Origin: Micromonospora sp. CB01531
GTDB taxonomy: Bacteria; Actinomycetota; Actinomycetes; Mycobacteriales; Micromonosporaceae
Assembly: GCF_001905095.1 (NCBI RefSeq)
Contig: NZ_LWLS01000116.1
Location: 32,705-96,704 of the forward strand
Length of the DNA: 64,000 bases
Direction: 5' to 3'
In this document: one piece after another, positions 35,126 to 44,407 of the stretch
Layout: the number at the start of each line of letters is the position of its first letter
Numbering within the stretch: position 1 is the stretch's first letter
Notes under the pieces: model-generated
The model's database searches: none
Seen by the model: only the letters and a program-made list of their open reading frames with translations
Told to the model about the DNA's origin: nothing
Translations under genes and position numbers: made by a program

Positions 35126-36423
35126 TGACGTACAAGCCCCTGACCGGGAAGGCCAAGCAGTCGGTCAGGCTGTCCACGGCCCGGTTCAACATCTGGGAGG
35201 GCGCGGTCCGGAGCAGCAAGACCGTGGCCTCGATCCTGCGGTGGCAGAAGTACGCCAGGCAGGGCCCGGGCGGCAACCTCGCCATGATCGGCAAGACGGA
35301 GCGGTCGCTGAAGCGCAACGTCATCGACCCGATCATCGAGATGGTCGGCACCAAGCGCTGCCGCTACCTCGCCGGAGCCGGCGAGCTGCACCTGTTCGGC
35401 CGCCGCATCTACACCGCCGGAGCCAACGACGCTCGCGCCGTCGAGAAGATCCAAGGCCTCACCCTGGCCGGCGCGTACGGCGACGAGATCGCCACCTGGC
35501 CGGAGCCGTTCTGGGACATGCTCGGCACCCGCCTCAGCGTCCCGGGCGCCCAGTTCTTCGGGACCTGCAACCCGGCCGGCCCCGTCCACTGGCTCAAGCG
35601 GAACTGGCTCGACCGGTCCGCCCTCTGGGTCGGCCACGACGGGACCATCTCGACCGGCCACGCCTCAGACCCGGTCGACCTCCACCGGTTCAGCTTCACT
35701 CTCGACGACAACCCGCACCTCTCCCCGGACTTCGTCGAGTCTCTGAAGCGGCAGTACGTGGGCCTGTTCTTCAAGCGGTACATCCAAGGCCTGTGGGTGC
35801 CCGCCGAGGGCGCCATCTACGACATGTTCGACGAGGACCGCCACGTCGTCCCCGACCTGCCGGTCATTACCCGGTGGATCTCCATGGGGATCGACCACGG
35901 CACCCGCAACCCGCTGCACGCCGTCGTCGTCGGCCTGGGCGTCGACCGGAAGCTCCACATCACCCGCGAGTGGCGCTGGGACTCCGCGCAGAAGCGCCGC
36001 CAGCTGTCCGACGCCGAATACTCGAGGGAACTGCGGCAGTGGCTGACCACCGTGCCAATACCCACCACCAACCTGACCGGCGTCAGCCCGGAGCGGATCG
36101 TCGTCGACCCCTCGGCGACCGGCTTCCGCGTCCAGCTGCACCACGACGGCATGCCGAGCATGGTCGCCGACAACGAGGTCCTACCCGGCATCCGCACCCT
36201 CTCCTCGCTGTACGCCCTGAACCTGCTCGACATCCACGAGTCCTGCCCCGAGCTGATCCGGGAAACCCTCGGCTACTGCTGGGACGACAAGGCCGCGGAG
36301 AAGGGCGAGGACAAGCCCCTCAAGGTCGCCGACCACGGACCCGACGCGAAGCGGTACGCCGTCCACTCGACCCGCAGCATGTGGCGCCCGACGCTGCGCG
36401 CTGACCTCCACATCGCCGCCTGA
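35125..36423 (+). CDS. terL: Terminase large subunit
   Basis: 432 residues; ATPase and nuclease that packages DNA into proheads. Walker A-like GAVRSSKT (residues about 26-33), Walker B GAYGDEI, coupling motif TCNPAGP, then a nuclease half with conserved acidic residues (GIDHG and VVDPSA). Best fit is the PBSX/XtmB-type (Terminase_3) group. One-nt overlap with terS. Confidence 0.93.
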   Translation: MTYKPLTGKAKQSVRLSTARFNIWEGAVRSSKTVASILRWQKYARQGPGGNLAMIGKTERSLKRNVIDPIIEMVGTKRCRYLAGAGELHLFGRRIYTAGANDARAVEKIQGLTLAGAYGDEIATWPEPFWDMLGTRLSVPGAQFFGTCNPAGPVHWLKRNWLDRSALWVGHDGTISTGHASDPVDLHRFSFTLDDNPHLSPDFVESLKRQYVGLFFKRYIQGLWVPAEGAIYDMFDEDRHVVPDLPVITRWISMGIDHGTRNPLHAVVVGLGVDRKLHITREWRWDSAQKRRQLSDAEYSRELRQWLTTVPIPTTNLTGVSPERIVVDPSATGFRVQLHHDGMPSMVADNEVLPGIRTLSSLYALNLLDIHESCPELIRETLGYCWDDKAAEKGEDKPLKVADHGPDAKRYAVHSTRSMWRPTLRADLHIAA

Positions 36424-36437
36424 CGAAGGAGAACGCC

Positions 36438-36743
36438 ATGCAGCCCACCATCGGCCGCATCGTCCACTACACCCTCACCGAGCAGGACGCCGAGCAGATC
36501 AACCGGCGACGCCAGGACTTCGCCAACCGCCCGGGCGGGCCGGGTCACGAGGGATTCCAGGCCCACGTCGGCAACCGCGCCGAGGCCGGGCAGACGTTCC
36601 CGGCCGAGGTGGTTCGCACCTTCGGCGGCAGCGCCGTCAACCTCCAGGTACGGCTCGACGGCACCGACACCTACTGGGCGACGTCCCGGTCCGAGGGCGA
36701 GCCCGGCGAGCAGGGCCACTGGATCTGGCCGCCGCGAGTCTGA
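36438..36743 (+). CDS. Conserved small phage protein
   Basis: 101 residues. Opens MQPTIGRIVHYTLTEQDAEQIN, which matches a small SH3-like phage protein often near terminase, ends GHWIWPPRV. Function unknown. Confidence 0.65.
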   Translation: MQPTIGRIVHYTLTEQDAEQINRRRQDFANRPGGPGHEGFQAHVGNRAEAGQTFPAEVVRTFGGSAVNLQVRLDGTDTYWATSRSEGEPGEQGHWIWPPRV

Positions 36744-36784
36744 CCCCAACCACCTGACCGGACAGCCCGAAGGAGGGCAGACCG

Positions 36785-38419
36785 ATGCCGCTGCCCGACG
36801 GAGGGTCCGTTCCCTGGCCGCCGCCGCACTGCGAGCCCATCAACCAGCAGTACGCCACCTGGGCCGCATGGTGGACCGGTGACGTCGACCAGCTTGCCGC
36901 CATCTACGGCAGTGACGGCGGTGGCCGCGACACGTACGGCTTCTTCGCCAGCGAGGGCGGCGGATTCAAGGCCACCGCCAAGCGGGCCATGCAGGCGATC
37001 CGTCGCTGGTTTTGGGGCGAGCGGCAGAACGCGTCACAGCCGCGGTCCCGACTGCACGTGCCCCTTGCCGGCGACATCGCCACCGCCAGCGCCGACCTGC
37101 TCTTCTCCGAACCGCCGACCATCACCGTCGACAAAGACCCGGTCGACGAGCCGGGCGAGGAGCAGACCGACGAGGTCACCCAGGCCCGCCTCGACCTGCT
37201 CTGGGGTGACAGCACCCACGCCGCCCTCCTGGAGGCAGCTGAGGTGTGCGCGGCGCTCGGTGGCGTCTACCTGCGCATCGTGTGGGGCTCCGACCGGGCG
37301 TACCCGTGGATCACCGCCGTGCACCCCGATGTCGCGGTCCCCGAGTGGCAGTGGGGCCGGCTGGCGGCGGTGACGTTCTGGCGTGAGCTCGGCCGCCGTG
37401 GCAAGACCGTGTGGCGGCATCTGGAGCGCCACGAGCCCGGCAAGATCCTTCACGGGCTGTACGAGGGCACCGTTGACGAGATCGGCCGGGTCGTCCCGCT
37501 CACCGACCACCCGGCCACCAAGCACCTCGCCGACGACCGACTCGTCAATGGCAACGAGATCCACACCGGTACCAACCGGCTCACCGCCAGCTACATCCCT
37601 AACGTCAGGCCGAACCGGGTGTGGCGAAACGTGCCCGATGCCGCCTACCTCGGCCGCCCCGACATCGCCGGCACCGAACCGCTCTTGGACGCCCTCGACC
37701 TGACCTGGTCGTCCTGGGTGCGGGACGTCGATCTGGGCAAGGCGCGGCTGATCGTGCCGCAGGAATACCTCCAGTCCAACGGGCCCGGCCAGGGCGCCAG
37801 CGTGGACCTCGACCGCGAGGTGTACGAGGGCGTCAACATCATGGGCTCGGAGCGCGGCGACAAGGTCCAGATGGAGCAGGTCCAGTTCAAAATCCGCGTC
37901 GACGAGCACCGCTCCACTGCCGACGCGTTGAAGGCGACCATCGTCGGCGCCGCCGGCTACAGCGTCTCCACCTTCGGCATGGAGGGCGACGGCCAGGCCG
38001 TCACCGCCACGGAGATCGCCGCCCGCGACCGCCGCTCGCTGATCACCCGCGACCGGAAGGTCCGCTACTGGCGGTCCGAGCTGGCCGACCTGCTCGAAAC
38101 GTGGACGTACGTCGACGCCGTCCAGTACAAGTCCGGCATCAAGCCGCAACGGCCCGTCATCGAGTGGGCCGCGGCCGTCTCCGTCGACCCAGAGGCGCTC
38201 GCCCGGGAGCTGCGGGAGCTACACATCGCCGAGGCCATCTCAATCGAGCAAAAGGTCCGCCGGCAGCACCCAGACTGGGACAACGACCAGGTCGCCGACG
38301 AGGTCACCCGGATCCGGGAGGACTACGGCCACGTCGTGGAGGACCCGGGCACCTTCACCGGCGTCGGCGGCGGGCCTGGCAACCCCGGCGACCCGGGGCA
38401 GCCGCCGTCCGGAGGGTGA
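36785..38419 (+). CDS. Portal protein (SPP1 gp6-like)
   Basis: 544 residues; forms the dodecameric vertex for DNA entry and exit. Features: LHVPLAGDIATASADLLF near residue 85, a long central beta/helix core, and VTATEIAARDRRSLITRDRKV, typical of the gp6-type portal stem region. The C-terminus is Gly/Pro-rich. The order terminase-portal-minor capsid supports it. Confidence 0.9.
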   Translation: MPLPDGGSVPWPPPHCEPINQQYATWAAWWTGDVDQLAAIYGSDGGGRDTYGFFASEGGGFKATAKRAMQAIRRWFWGERQNASQPRSRLHVPLAGDIATASADLLFSEPPTITVDKDPVDEPGEEQTDEVTQARLDLLWGDSTHAALLEAAEVCAALGGVYLRIVWGSDRAYPWITAVHPDVAVPEWQWGRLAAVTFWRELGRRGKTVWRHLERHEPGKILHGLYEGTVDEIGRVVPLTDHPATKHLADDRLVNGNEIHTGTNRLTASYIPNVRPNRVWRNVPDAAYLGRPDIAGTEPLLDALDLTWSSWVRDVDLGKARLIVPQEYLQSNGPGQGASVDLDREVYEGVNIMGSERGDKVQMEQVQFKIRVDEHRSTADALKATIVGAAGYSVSTFGMEGDGQAVTATEIAARDRRSLITRDRKVRYWRSELADLLETWTYVDAVQYKSGIKPQRPVIEWAAAVSVDPEALARELRELHIAEAISIEQKVRRQHPDWDNDQVADEVTRIREDYGHVVEDPGTFTGVGGGPGNPGDPGQPPSGG

Positions 38420-38425
38420 CCGGAG

Positions 38426-39550
38426 ATGCCCGTCAGCCGCCCGCTCGCCGAAGACCTGGCCCGCGTCCTCGTCGAGCTGTACACCGCGGCGGAGACCCGC
38501 CTCGCCGCCGGCATCGCCCGGATGCTCGCCGACGACATGGATGCCCCGGACTGGGCCCTGCAGAAGCTGACCGCGATCGGCGGGGTGCGGGAGCTGGCCG
38601 AGCGGATCGTCCGCCGCCTCGACACCCAGTCGGCCGCCGAGGTCGAGCAGATGCTCATCCTCGCGCACGCGCGCGGCGGCCAGGCCGCCCTCGACGAGCT
38701 CGGCCGCCTCGGCAGCGCCGTGCCGTCGCAGGTGTCCGCGATCCGCAAGGCGCTGCCCGGGTCGGAGGCCATCCAGCGGCTCGTCTGGTCGCTGGTGTCC
38801 ACCCTGCGCGGTACGCACCTACGGATCGTCCGCTGGTCCCTCGACACCTACCGGACCGTCGTGGCCCGGGCCAGCGCGGACACCCTGCTCGGCGTCGCCA
38901 CCCGGCGGCGTACCGCCCAGGTGGCATGGGAGCAACTGCTCAGCCGCGGCATCACGGGCTTCACCGACCGAGCCGGCCGTAACTGGGAACTCGCCAGCTA
39001 CGTGGAGATGGCCACCCGCACGACCGTCGCTCAGGCGGCCGTGGAGGGCCACCTTGACCGGCTCGGCGCGGCCGGCCTGGACCTGGTCATCGTGTCCAAC
39101 GCGCCGCAGGAGTGCATCAAGTGCCGGCCGTGGGAGGGCAAGGTCCTCACCCGCACCGGCGTAGGCGGCAGCCGGGAGCTGGAGCTGGAGCACACGACCC
39201 GACCGGGGCAGATGGTCACGGTCGATGTGGCCGGGTCGGTCGCCGAGGCGGTCCTCGCCGGGCTGATGCACCCCAACTGCCGGCACTCGCTCTCCGCGTA
39301 CCTGCCCGGGGTCACCCGCGCGCCGACCAACACCGAGGACCCGGAGGGCGACCGCAACCGCCAGCAGCTCCGCTACCTGGAGCGGCAGGTCCGCTCCTGG
39401 AAGCTGCGCCAGGCCGCCGCCATCGACCCGGCCGCGGCCAAGGCCGCCGCCGCGAAGGTCCGCGACTACCAGGCCCGGATCCGCGAGCACATCGCCGCGA
39501 CCGGGCTGCACCGGCAGCCTGCCCGCGAGCAGATCGGCACCGCCCGCTGA
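38426..39550 (+). CDS. Phage minor capsid protein 2 (MuF-like)
   Basis: 374 residues. Helical N-terminal half, then the conserved Cys/His region CIKCRPWEGKVL ... HPNCRHSLSAYLPG typical of minor capsid protein 2 and related MuF head proteins. It likely enters the prohead bound to the portal and may be ejected with DNA. RBS GGAG just before ATG. Confidence 0.85.
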   Translation: MPVSRPLAEDLARVLVELYTAAETRLAAGIARMLADDMDAPDWALQKLTAIGGVRELAERIVRRLDTQSAAEVEQMLILAHARGGQAALDELGRLGSAVPSQVSAIRKALPGSEAIQRLVWSLVSTLRGTHLRIVRWSLDTYRTVVARASADTLLGVATRRRTAQVAWEQLLSRGITGFTDRAGRNWELASYVEMATRTTVAQAAVEGHLDRLGAAGLDLVIVSNAPQECIKCRPWEGKVLTRTGVGGSRELELEHTTRPGQMVTVDVAGSVAEAVLAGLMHPNCRHSLSAYLPGVTRAPTNTEDPEGDRNRQQLRYLERQVRSWKLRQAAAIDPAAAKAAAAKVRDYQARIREHIAATGLHRQPAREQIGTAR

Positions 39551-39610
39551 AGACGTCCCCGCACCTGCGGGGCAGCACCACCCATCCAACCAACGAACCA
39601 GGAGGGGTCC

Positions 39611-40414
39611 GTGACCCAGCCCGCCCAGCAGCCGCCCGCCGGGCCGCCGCAGCAGCCGACCACCCCACCCACGGGGCAGGCCGGCCAGCAGCCGCCGCCC
39701 GCCGCGCCGCCCGCTCCGCCGGCACCCACCGCGCCGCCGCAGCCGGCCCCGGCACCTCAGCCGGCCGCACCGGCGTACCCGTACGGCACCCAGCCGCCGA
39801 CCCCGCCCCAGCAGCCGCCCACACCTCCGGTGTGGCCGCAGCCGCCGGCGCCGGGCCAGCCGCCCACCTCGCCGTACCCCCAGCACTACCCGACACCGCC
39901 GGCTGGCCAGCAGCCCCACCCGCCCGCACCGCAGCCGCCCATCCCCGGCGACGACGGCCAAGGCGGATACGACCTCTCCCGCCTACCCAAGGGCGCGCGG
40001 GACGAGATCGAGCGGCTCCGCGGCCAGGTCTCGCAGCGCGACACCCAGCTGCGCACCACGACGGTGTCCCAGCAGGCCTGGCAGGTCGCCCCCCAGATGG
40101 GCGTCAACGCCCAGGCCCTGCTCGGCTCGACGGCCTGGCAGCAGGCCGCCGCGCAGCTGGACCCGGCCGCCCCGGACTACACGCAGCGCCTGGCCTGGAC
40201 CATCCAGGGCATCGCCGCGCAGAACCCGTGGATGGCACAGCCGGCGACACCGCCCACCCCGCCGCAGCCCCCGACACCGCCGCCGACCAGCGGTGGCGAG
40301 TTCCCCGGCGGCCAGCCCGGCAACACGCCCATCACCGAAGCGCAGCTCGCGCAGATGACGCCCGAGCAGATCGCCCAGGCGATGAGCGAGGGCAAGCTCA
40401 AGCACCTCCTCTGA
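39611..40414 (+). CDS. Capsid scaffolding protein
   Basis: 267 residues from GTG 39611 (AGGAGGGG before it). The first 120 residues are Pro/Gln/Ala-rich and disordered; then a helical scaffold core (RLPKGARDEIERLRGQVSQRD) and a C-terminal helix ending EAQLAQMTPEQIAQAMSEG. Position directly before the capsid gene is typical. The Pro-rich tail is unusually long. Confidence 0.8.
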   Translation: MTQPAQQPPAGPPQQPTTPPTGQAGQQPPPAAPPAPPAPTAPPQPAPAPQPAAPAYPYGTQPPTPPQQPPTPPVWPQPPAPGQPPTSPYPQHYPTPPAGQQPHPPAPQPPIPGDDGQGGYDLSRLPKGARDEIERLRGQVSQRDTQLRTTTVSQQAWQVAPQMGVNAQALLGSTAWQQAAAQLDPAAPDYTQRLAWTIQGIAAQNPWMAQPATPPTPPQPPTPPPTSGGEFPGGQPGNTPITEAQLAQMTPEQIAQAMSEGKLKHLL

Positions 40415-40451
40415 CCCGCGCCGGATCCCGGCCGGAAAGGACACGCACACC

Positions 40452-41312
40452 ATGGCAATCACTCGTTTCCGGCCGGAAATCTGGTCGGCGATGCTCCTGG
40501 TCGCCCTCCGCAAGGCCCTCGTCTACGCGGGTCCGACCGTGGTCAACCGCGACTACGAGGGCGAGATCGTGGAGGCCGGCGACACCGTGCGCATCACCTC
40601 GGTGTCCCGGCCGAGCGTGGGCAACTACGTGCCCAACCAGACCAACATCGTCCCGGAGGAGCTGACCGACGCCCAGCGGACCATGGTCGTCGACCAGTCG
40701 AAGTACTTCGCCTTCAAGGTGGACGACGTCGACAAGCGGCAGGCCAAGGGCGACGTCATGCCGCAGGCGATGAACGAGGCCGCGTACGCGGTCGCCGACG
40801 TCATCGACCAGTACGTGGCGAACTTCTACACCAACACCGCGGCGGCCAACGTCATCGGCAGCACGGGCGCGCCGATCAACACCTTCACCGCCCCGACCGA
40901 CGCGTACGACAAGATCCTCGTGCCGCTGCGCACCCGGCTGACCAAGGCCAACGTGCCGACCGCCGGCCGGTTCGTGGTCGTGTCCCCGGAGCTGCACGCG
41001 TCGCTGCTGCTCGACGGCCGGTTCATCAAGGCCAGCGAGTCCGCGGACCCGGGCGCGCTGCGCAACGGCCAGGTCGGCCGGGCCGCCGGCTTCGACATCC
41101 TGGAGTCCAACAACGTCCCGGTGCCGTCCGGCGACACCCAGGCGATCATCGCCGGCACGAACATGGCGATCAGCTTCGCCGAGCAGATCTCCAAGACCGA
41201 GGCATACCGGCCCGAGTCCAGCTTCAGCGACGCCATCAAGGGCCTGACCCTCTACGGCGCGAAGCTCGTCCGCCCGGAGTGCCTGGCCGTCGCCTACATC
41301 GACCCGGCCTGA
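40452..41312 (+). CDS. Major capsid protein
   Basis: 286 residues. Opens MAITRFRPEIWSAMLLVALRKALVY, has the E-loop/spine and A-domain patterns of HK97-fold coats of the P22 coat type (GDTVRITSVSRP; GRFVVVSPELHASLL). No protease gene or delta domain is seen, so maturation probably uses the separate scaffold. Confidence 0.9.
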   Translation: MAITRFRPEIWSAMLLVALRKALVYAGPTVVNRDYEGEIVEAGDTVRITSVSRPSVGNYVPNQTNIVPEELTDAQRTMVVDQSKYFAFKVDDVDKRQAKGDVMPQAMNEAAYAVADVIDQYVANFYTNTAAANVIGSTGAPINTFTAPTDAYDKILVPLRTRLTKANVPTAGRFVVVSPELHASLLLDGRFIKASESADPGALRNGQVGRAAGFDILESNNVPVPSGDTQAIIAGTNMAISFAEQISKTEAYRPESSFSDAIKGLTLYGAKLVRPECLAVAYIDPA

Positions 41313-41368
41313 CCGGTCCCCGGCCAGCCAACCACCTGACCAGCAGGACCTGACAGGAAGGACGCCTC

Positions 41369-41746
41369 ATGGCGCGCACAGCGGTTGCGTACAGCAACCT
41401 CGTACCGAACGGGAGCCTCGCGGACACCGCAGCGACGGCGGTCCCGACCAACGCCGGCGCCGGCAACGGTCACAGCATCGCGAAGGCCGAACCGGAGGAG
41501 ACCGTCCTCCGCATCGTCGCCGGCGCGACCGGCGGCAACGTCACGATCAAGGCGGGCCCGAACCCGCCGGCCGCCGCAGGCAGCCTCGGCGACCTGGTCG
41601 TCCCCGTGGCCAACGGCGCCACCCAGTGGATCGGCCCGCTCGAGTCCGGGCGGTTCATCCAGTCCGACGGGTCCATGCTCGTCGACATCGCGGCCGGCTT
41701 CGTCGCCGGCTCCATCACCGCGTTCCGCGTGCCTCGGACCGCCTGA
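41369..41746 (+). CDS. Possible capsid decoration protein
   Basis: 125 residues, beta-rich, rich in Ala/Gly/Thr (VAYSNLVPNGSLADTAATAV; TIKAGPNPPAAAGSLGDL). Place after the capsid gene and composition suggest a head decoration protein. It overlaps the next ATG by one base. Confidence 0.6.
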   Translation: MARTAVAYSNLVPNGSLADTAATAVPTNAGAGNGHSIAKAEPEETVLRIVAGATGGNVTIKAGPNPPAAAGSLGDLVVPVANGATQWIGPLESGRFIQSDGSMLVDIAAGFVAGSITAFRVPRTA

Positions 41747-42066
41747 TGGAGCGGGAGCACATCTTCGTGCAGGGAGGAGGCGGGTCCGTCGTCATCAAGA
41801 TGGACCTGCCGCTGCACGACGACATCGCCGAGCAGCTCACCAAGGGCTACCTGCGCCGGGTCAACGAGGACGGGTCGCCGTACGTCGAGCCGGTGGAGGG
41901 CGATGGGCCGCCGCCGGAGCCGAAGCCGCCAGCGAAGTCGGCGTCCAAGGCCGAGTGGGTCGGCTGGGCGGTCAACCACCCGGACGAGTCGCGGCGGATG
42001 ACCCCGGACGACGCCGAGGCGCTGACCAAGGACGACCTGATCGAACGTTTCGGCAAGTCCGAGTGA
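41746..42066 (+). CDS. Small head/neck-region protein
   Basis: 106 residues. Opens with strands (HIFVQGGGGSVVIKMDLPLH), a Pro/Lys linker (PPPEPKPPAKSASKAEW), then a SAP/Rho-like helical end (MTPDDAEALTKDDLIERFG). Common in actinophages between capsid and connector; function unknown. Confidence 0.6.
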   Translation: MEREHIFVQGGGGSVVIKMDLPLHDDIAEQLTKGYLRRVNEDGSPYVEPVEGDGPPPEPKPPAKSASKAEWVGWAVNHPDESRRMTPDDAEALTKDDLIERFGKSE

Positions 42067-42123
42067 GTCGTGGGGGTGGCCGGATCAGGGCCGGCCACCC
42101 CCGCCCAACCCGGGGAGGAACCG

Positions 42124-42492
42124 GTGGCGTACGCGACCGTCGTCCAGCTCAACGAGAAGCTTGGCCGCACGCCCGTCAACGCGCAGCAGCTGCTCGACCG
42201 CGCGTCCCGTGACGTGGACCGGGCGCTGCTGTGCACGGTCTACGACCCGGAGGCTCCCGACGTCGTGACCGCGCTGCGGGAGGCGACGCTGGAGCAGGTC
42301 GCCGCGAACCTCGACCAGGGCGACATCACCGGTAGCGGCGGCACCCGGCGGGGCGGCTTCAGCATCGGCCGGTTGGCCGTCCAGGCGTCCGCCAAGGATG
42401 ACAAGCCGGTGAAGATCGGCTCCCTGTGGGAGCAGGCCTGGGACATCCTCCAGTCCGCTGGCCTGACCGGCCACGGCCCGCAGAGCAGGTGA
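42124..42492 (+). CDS. Head-tail connector/adaptor protein
   Basis: 122 residues from GTG 42124, which follows GAGGAA; the frame stays open to a GTG at 42070. Helical N-terminal two thirds (QLLDRASRDVDRALLC), typical of gp6/gp15-type adaptors. Confidence 0.65.
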   Translation: MAYATVVQLNEKLGRTPVNAQQLLDRASRDVDRALLCTVYDPEAPDVVTALREATLEQVAANLDQGDITGSGGTRRGGFSIGRLAVQASAKDDKPVKIGSLWEQAWDILQSAGLTGHGPQSR

Positions 42493-42495
42493 GCC

Positions 42496-42843
42496 GTGAA
42501 CTGGGCCGAGTTCGTGGAGCTGTACATCCCAGAGCCGAAGACCATCCAGGTGGAGGCACTCACCGGCTCCGGCGGATACGGCGACGTGTACGCCGCCCCC
42601 GTCGACGTGGGCCCGTGCGTCGTCGACGACACCACCCGCCGCGTCGTGGCCCAAACCCAGGACGCCGAGGGCGGCGAGGTCGTCTCCGGCACGACAGTGG
42701 CCGCGCCGCCAGACACTGTCGCCCCGCCAGGCTCCCGGGTCACGCTGCCCTGGAGCGACCGGGTCACCCGCGTGCTGGCCACCTCGTACCTAGACGATCA
42801 CGGGCTCGGCCTCCCCGAGCACCTGGAGCTCTCCCTGGAGTAG
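42496..42843 (+). CDS. Head closure (stopper) protein
   Basis: 115 residues from GTG 42496. Beta-rich with a SPP1 gp16-like arrangement; called from position between adaptor and gp10-like protein. Confidence 0.6.
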   Translation: MNWAEFVELYIPEPKTIQVEALTGSGGYGDVYAAPVDVGPCVVDDTTRRVVAQTQDAEGGEVVSGTTVAAPPDTVAPPGSRVTLPWSDRVTRVLATSYLDDHGLGLPEHLELSLE

Positions 42844-42846
42844 CCC

Positions 42847-43200
42847 ATGGCCGACGACGTCGATGTGGAATGGAACGGCCCGGAGATCATCGCCATCATC
42901 GAGGGCGCAGAACCTGACGGCCTGCTCCTCGCCGCCGAGCACCTCCTCACGGTTTCCCGCACCGAGGTGCCCATCGAGGAGGCCACCCTGGAGCGCTCCG
43001 GCGTCGCCTCCGTCGACGAGAGCGCCCTGACCGCCGCCGTCTCCTACGACACCGAGTACGCGGTCAGGCAGCACGAGGAGATGACCTGGCGGCACGACGA
43101 GGGCCGCAAAGCGAAGTACCTCGAAGACCCCATGCACAACGAGCGAGACACGATGCTGGAGCTGGCCGCCGCGCCCATCCAGCAGGCGCTGGGAGGCTGA
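42847..43200 (+). CDS. HK97 gp10-like neck protein
   Basis: 117 residues. Helix AAEHLLTVSRTEVPIEEATLERSG followed by strands and YAVRQHEEMTWRH; the TPxxxGxLxxSG-like pattern with a Y-x-x-x-QHE motif is typical of minor head/neck proteins of the gp10 type. Confidence 0.75.
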   Translation: MADDVDVEWNGPEIIAIIEGAEPDGLLLAAEHLLTVSRTEVPIEEATLERSGVASVDESALTAAVSYDTEYAVRQHEEMTWRHDEGRKAKYLEDPMHNERDTMLELAAAPIQQALGG

Positions 43201-43201
43201 C

Positions 43202-43648
43202 GTGGCCACAGGTGACGGCTGGACCTCCCGACTCCTGACCGGCCTCGCCGAGCACATCGCCGCCGCCGGCATCGCCGCGTGGCGGCCGACCGGCAGCTAC
43301 CAGGCCACCGAGGTCGGCATCATCATCCGGGGCATCCCGCCCAACCCCGACCGGCTCATCACCCTCGCCCCGTACCCCGTGGCCAGCACTCCGGGCGAGG
43401 CCGATGTGACCCAAGGGGTGCAGATCCGCCTGCGCGGCACCCAGGACCCGCGCGTCGTTGAAGACCTGGGCGACGGCCTCTTCGACCTGCTCGACTCCGC
43501 CACCGGGCTTACCTGGTCTGGCATCCCCATCGTCCAGGTCTACCGGCAGTCGTACGCCGCCCTCGGCGCCGACAGCAACGGCCGGTGGGAGGCGTCGCAC
43601 AACTACTACTTCGAGGCCATGAGGCCAACCCAGCACCGCACGATCTGA
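43202..43648 (+). CDS. Tail terminator-like protein
   Basis: 148 residues from GTG 43202. Opens with a helix (TSRLLTGLAEHIAAAGIAAW), then strands and VQIRLRGTQDPRVVEDLGDGLFDLL, the plan of tail-terminator/minor capsid proteins placed before the tail tube gene. Confidence 0.7.
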   Translation: MATGDGWTSRLLTGLAEHIAAAGIAAWRPTGSYQATEVGIIIRGIPPNPDRLITLAPYPVASTPGEADVTQGVQIRLRGTQDPRVVEDLGDGLFDLLDSATGLTWSGIPIVQVYRQSYAALGADSNGRWEASHNYYFEAMRPTQHRTI

Positions 43649-43664
43649 CGTCCTGGAGGACACC

Positions 43665-44402
43665 ATGACGAGCCCCGTTCAGACCGTCACCGCCCTCGCG
43701 CGCCGATTCGCCGTCGAGGTCGACGTCAACCCCAGCGGCGTCGCCGACTGGCAGCCCCTCATCGGCATCGAAGACCTCAAGCCGAACCGCACGCAGCGGA
43801 AGGTGGCCGACGAGTCGTACGACGACGCCGGCGCCGAGCGGTCCGCCATCACCGGCTCCAGCTGGACCCTCGACATCAAGCTCATCCACCGCACCGGCAT
43901 CGACGGCGTGACCTTCAACGCCGTCCAGGAACACCTCCGGGTGAAGGGCGAGGCGAACGACGCGCTGACCGGCGAGGCGCACGTCCGATGGTTCGACCGC
44001 AGCGGCCAGGGCGAGGCGTGGGAGGGCCGCTGCCTGGTCGACTGGGTCCCGGACGGCGGCAACGGCGGAGCCCGCGACATGATCTCCGTCAAGCTGAACG
44101 GGCAGGGCGCCCGCGTTGCGATCGTCAACCCCAACGCCAGCCCGCTGCCCGTGGTCGCGGCGCTCGCCCCGACCACCGGCCCGGCCGCCGGCGGGACGCT
44201 CGTGGAGATTCGGGGCCGGAAGCTGACCGGCGCCACTGCGGTGACGTTCGGCGGCACCCCCGCGACCTCGTTCCGGCCCGTCTCCGACACCCTCATCGTC
44301 GCCGTCGCCCCGGCCAAGGCCGCGTCCACGGTCGACGTGGTCGTCACCACTCCCGGCGGCACCAGCGCCAACACCGCCGCCGACAACTACATCTACGTCT
44401 GA
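43665..44402 (+). CDS. Major tail tube protein with C-terminal IPT/TIG domain
   Basis: 245 residues. Residues 1-160 are the tube protein (VEVDVNPSGVADWQPLIGIEDL; SSWTLDIKLIHRTG). Residues about 163-245 form an Ig-like IPT/TIG domain (LAPTTGPAAGGTLVEIRGRKL; VTFGGTPA). Ig domains added to tube proteins are known in several siphoviruses and stand out from the tail surface, where they may help adsorption. Confidence 0.88.
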   Translation: MTSPVQTVTALARRFAVEVDVNPSGVADWQPLIGIEDLKPNRTQRKVADESYDDAGAERSAITGSSWTLDIKLIHRTGIDGVTFNAVQEHLRVKGEANDALTGEAHVRWFDRSGQGEAWEGRCLVDWVPDGGNGGARDMISVKLNGQGARVAIVNPNASPLPVVAALAPTTGPAAGGTLVEIRGRKLTGATAVTFGGTPATSFRPVSDTLIVAVAPAKAASTVDVVVTTPGGTSANTAADNYIYV

Positions 44403-44407
44403 TCCGC

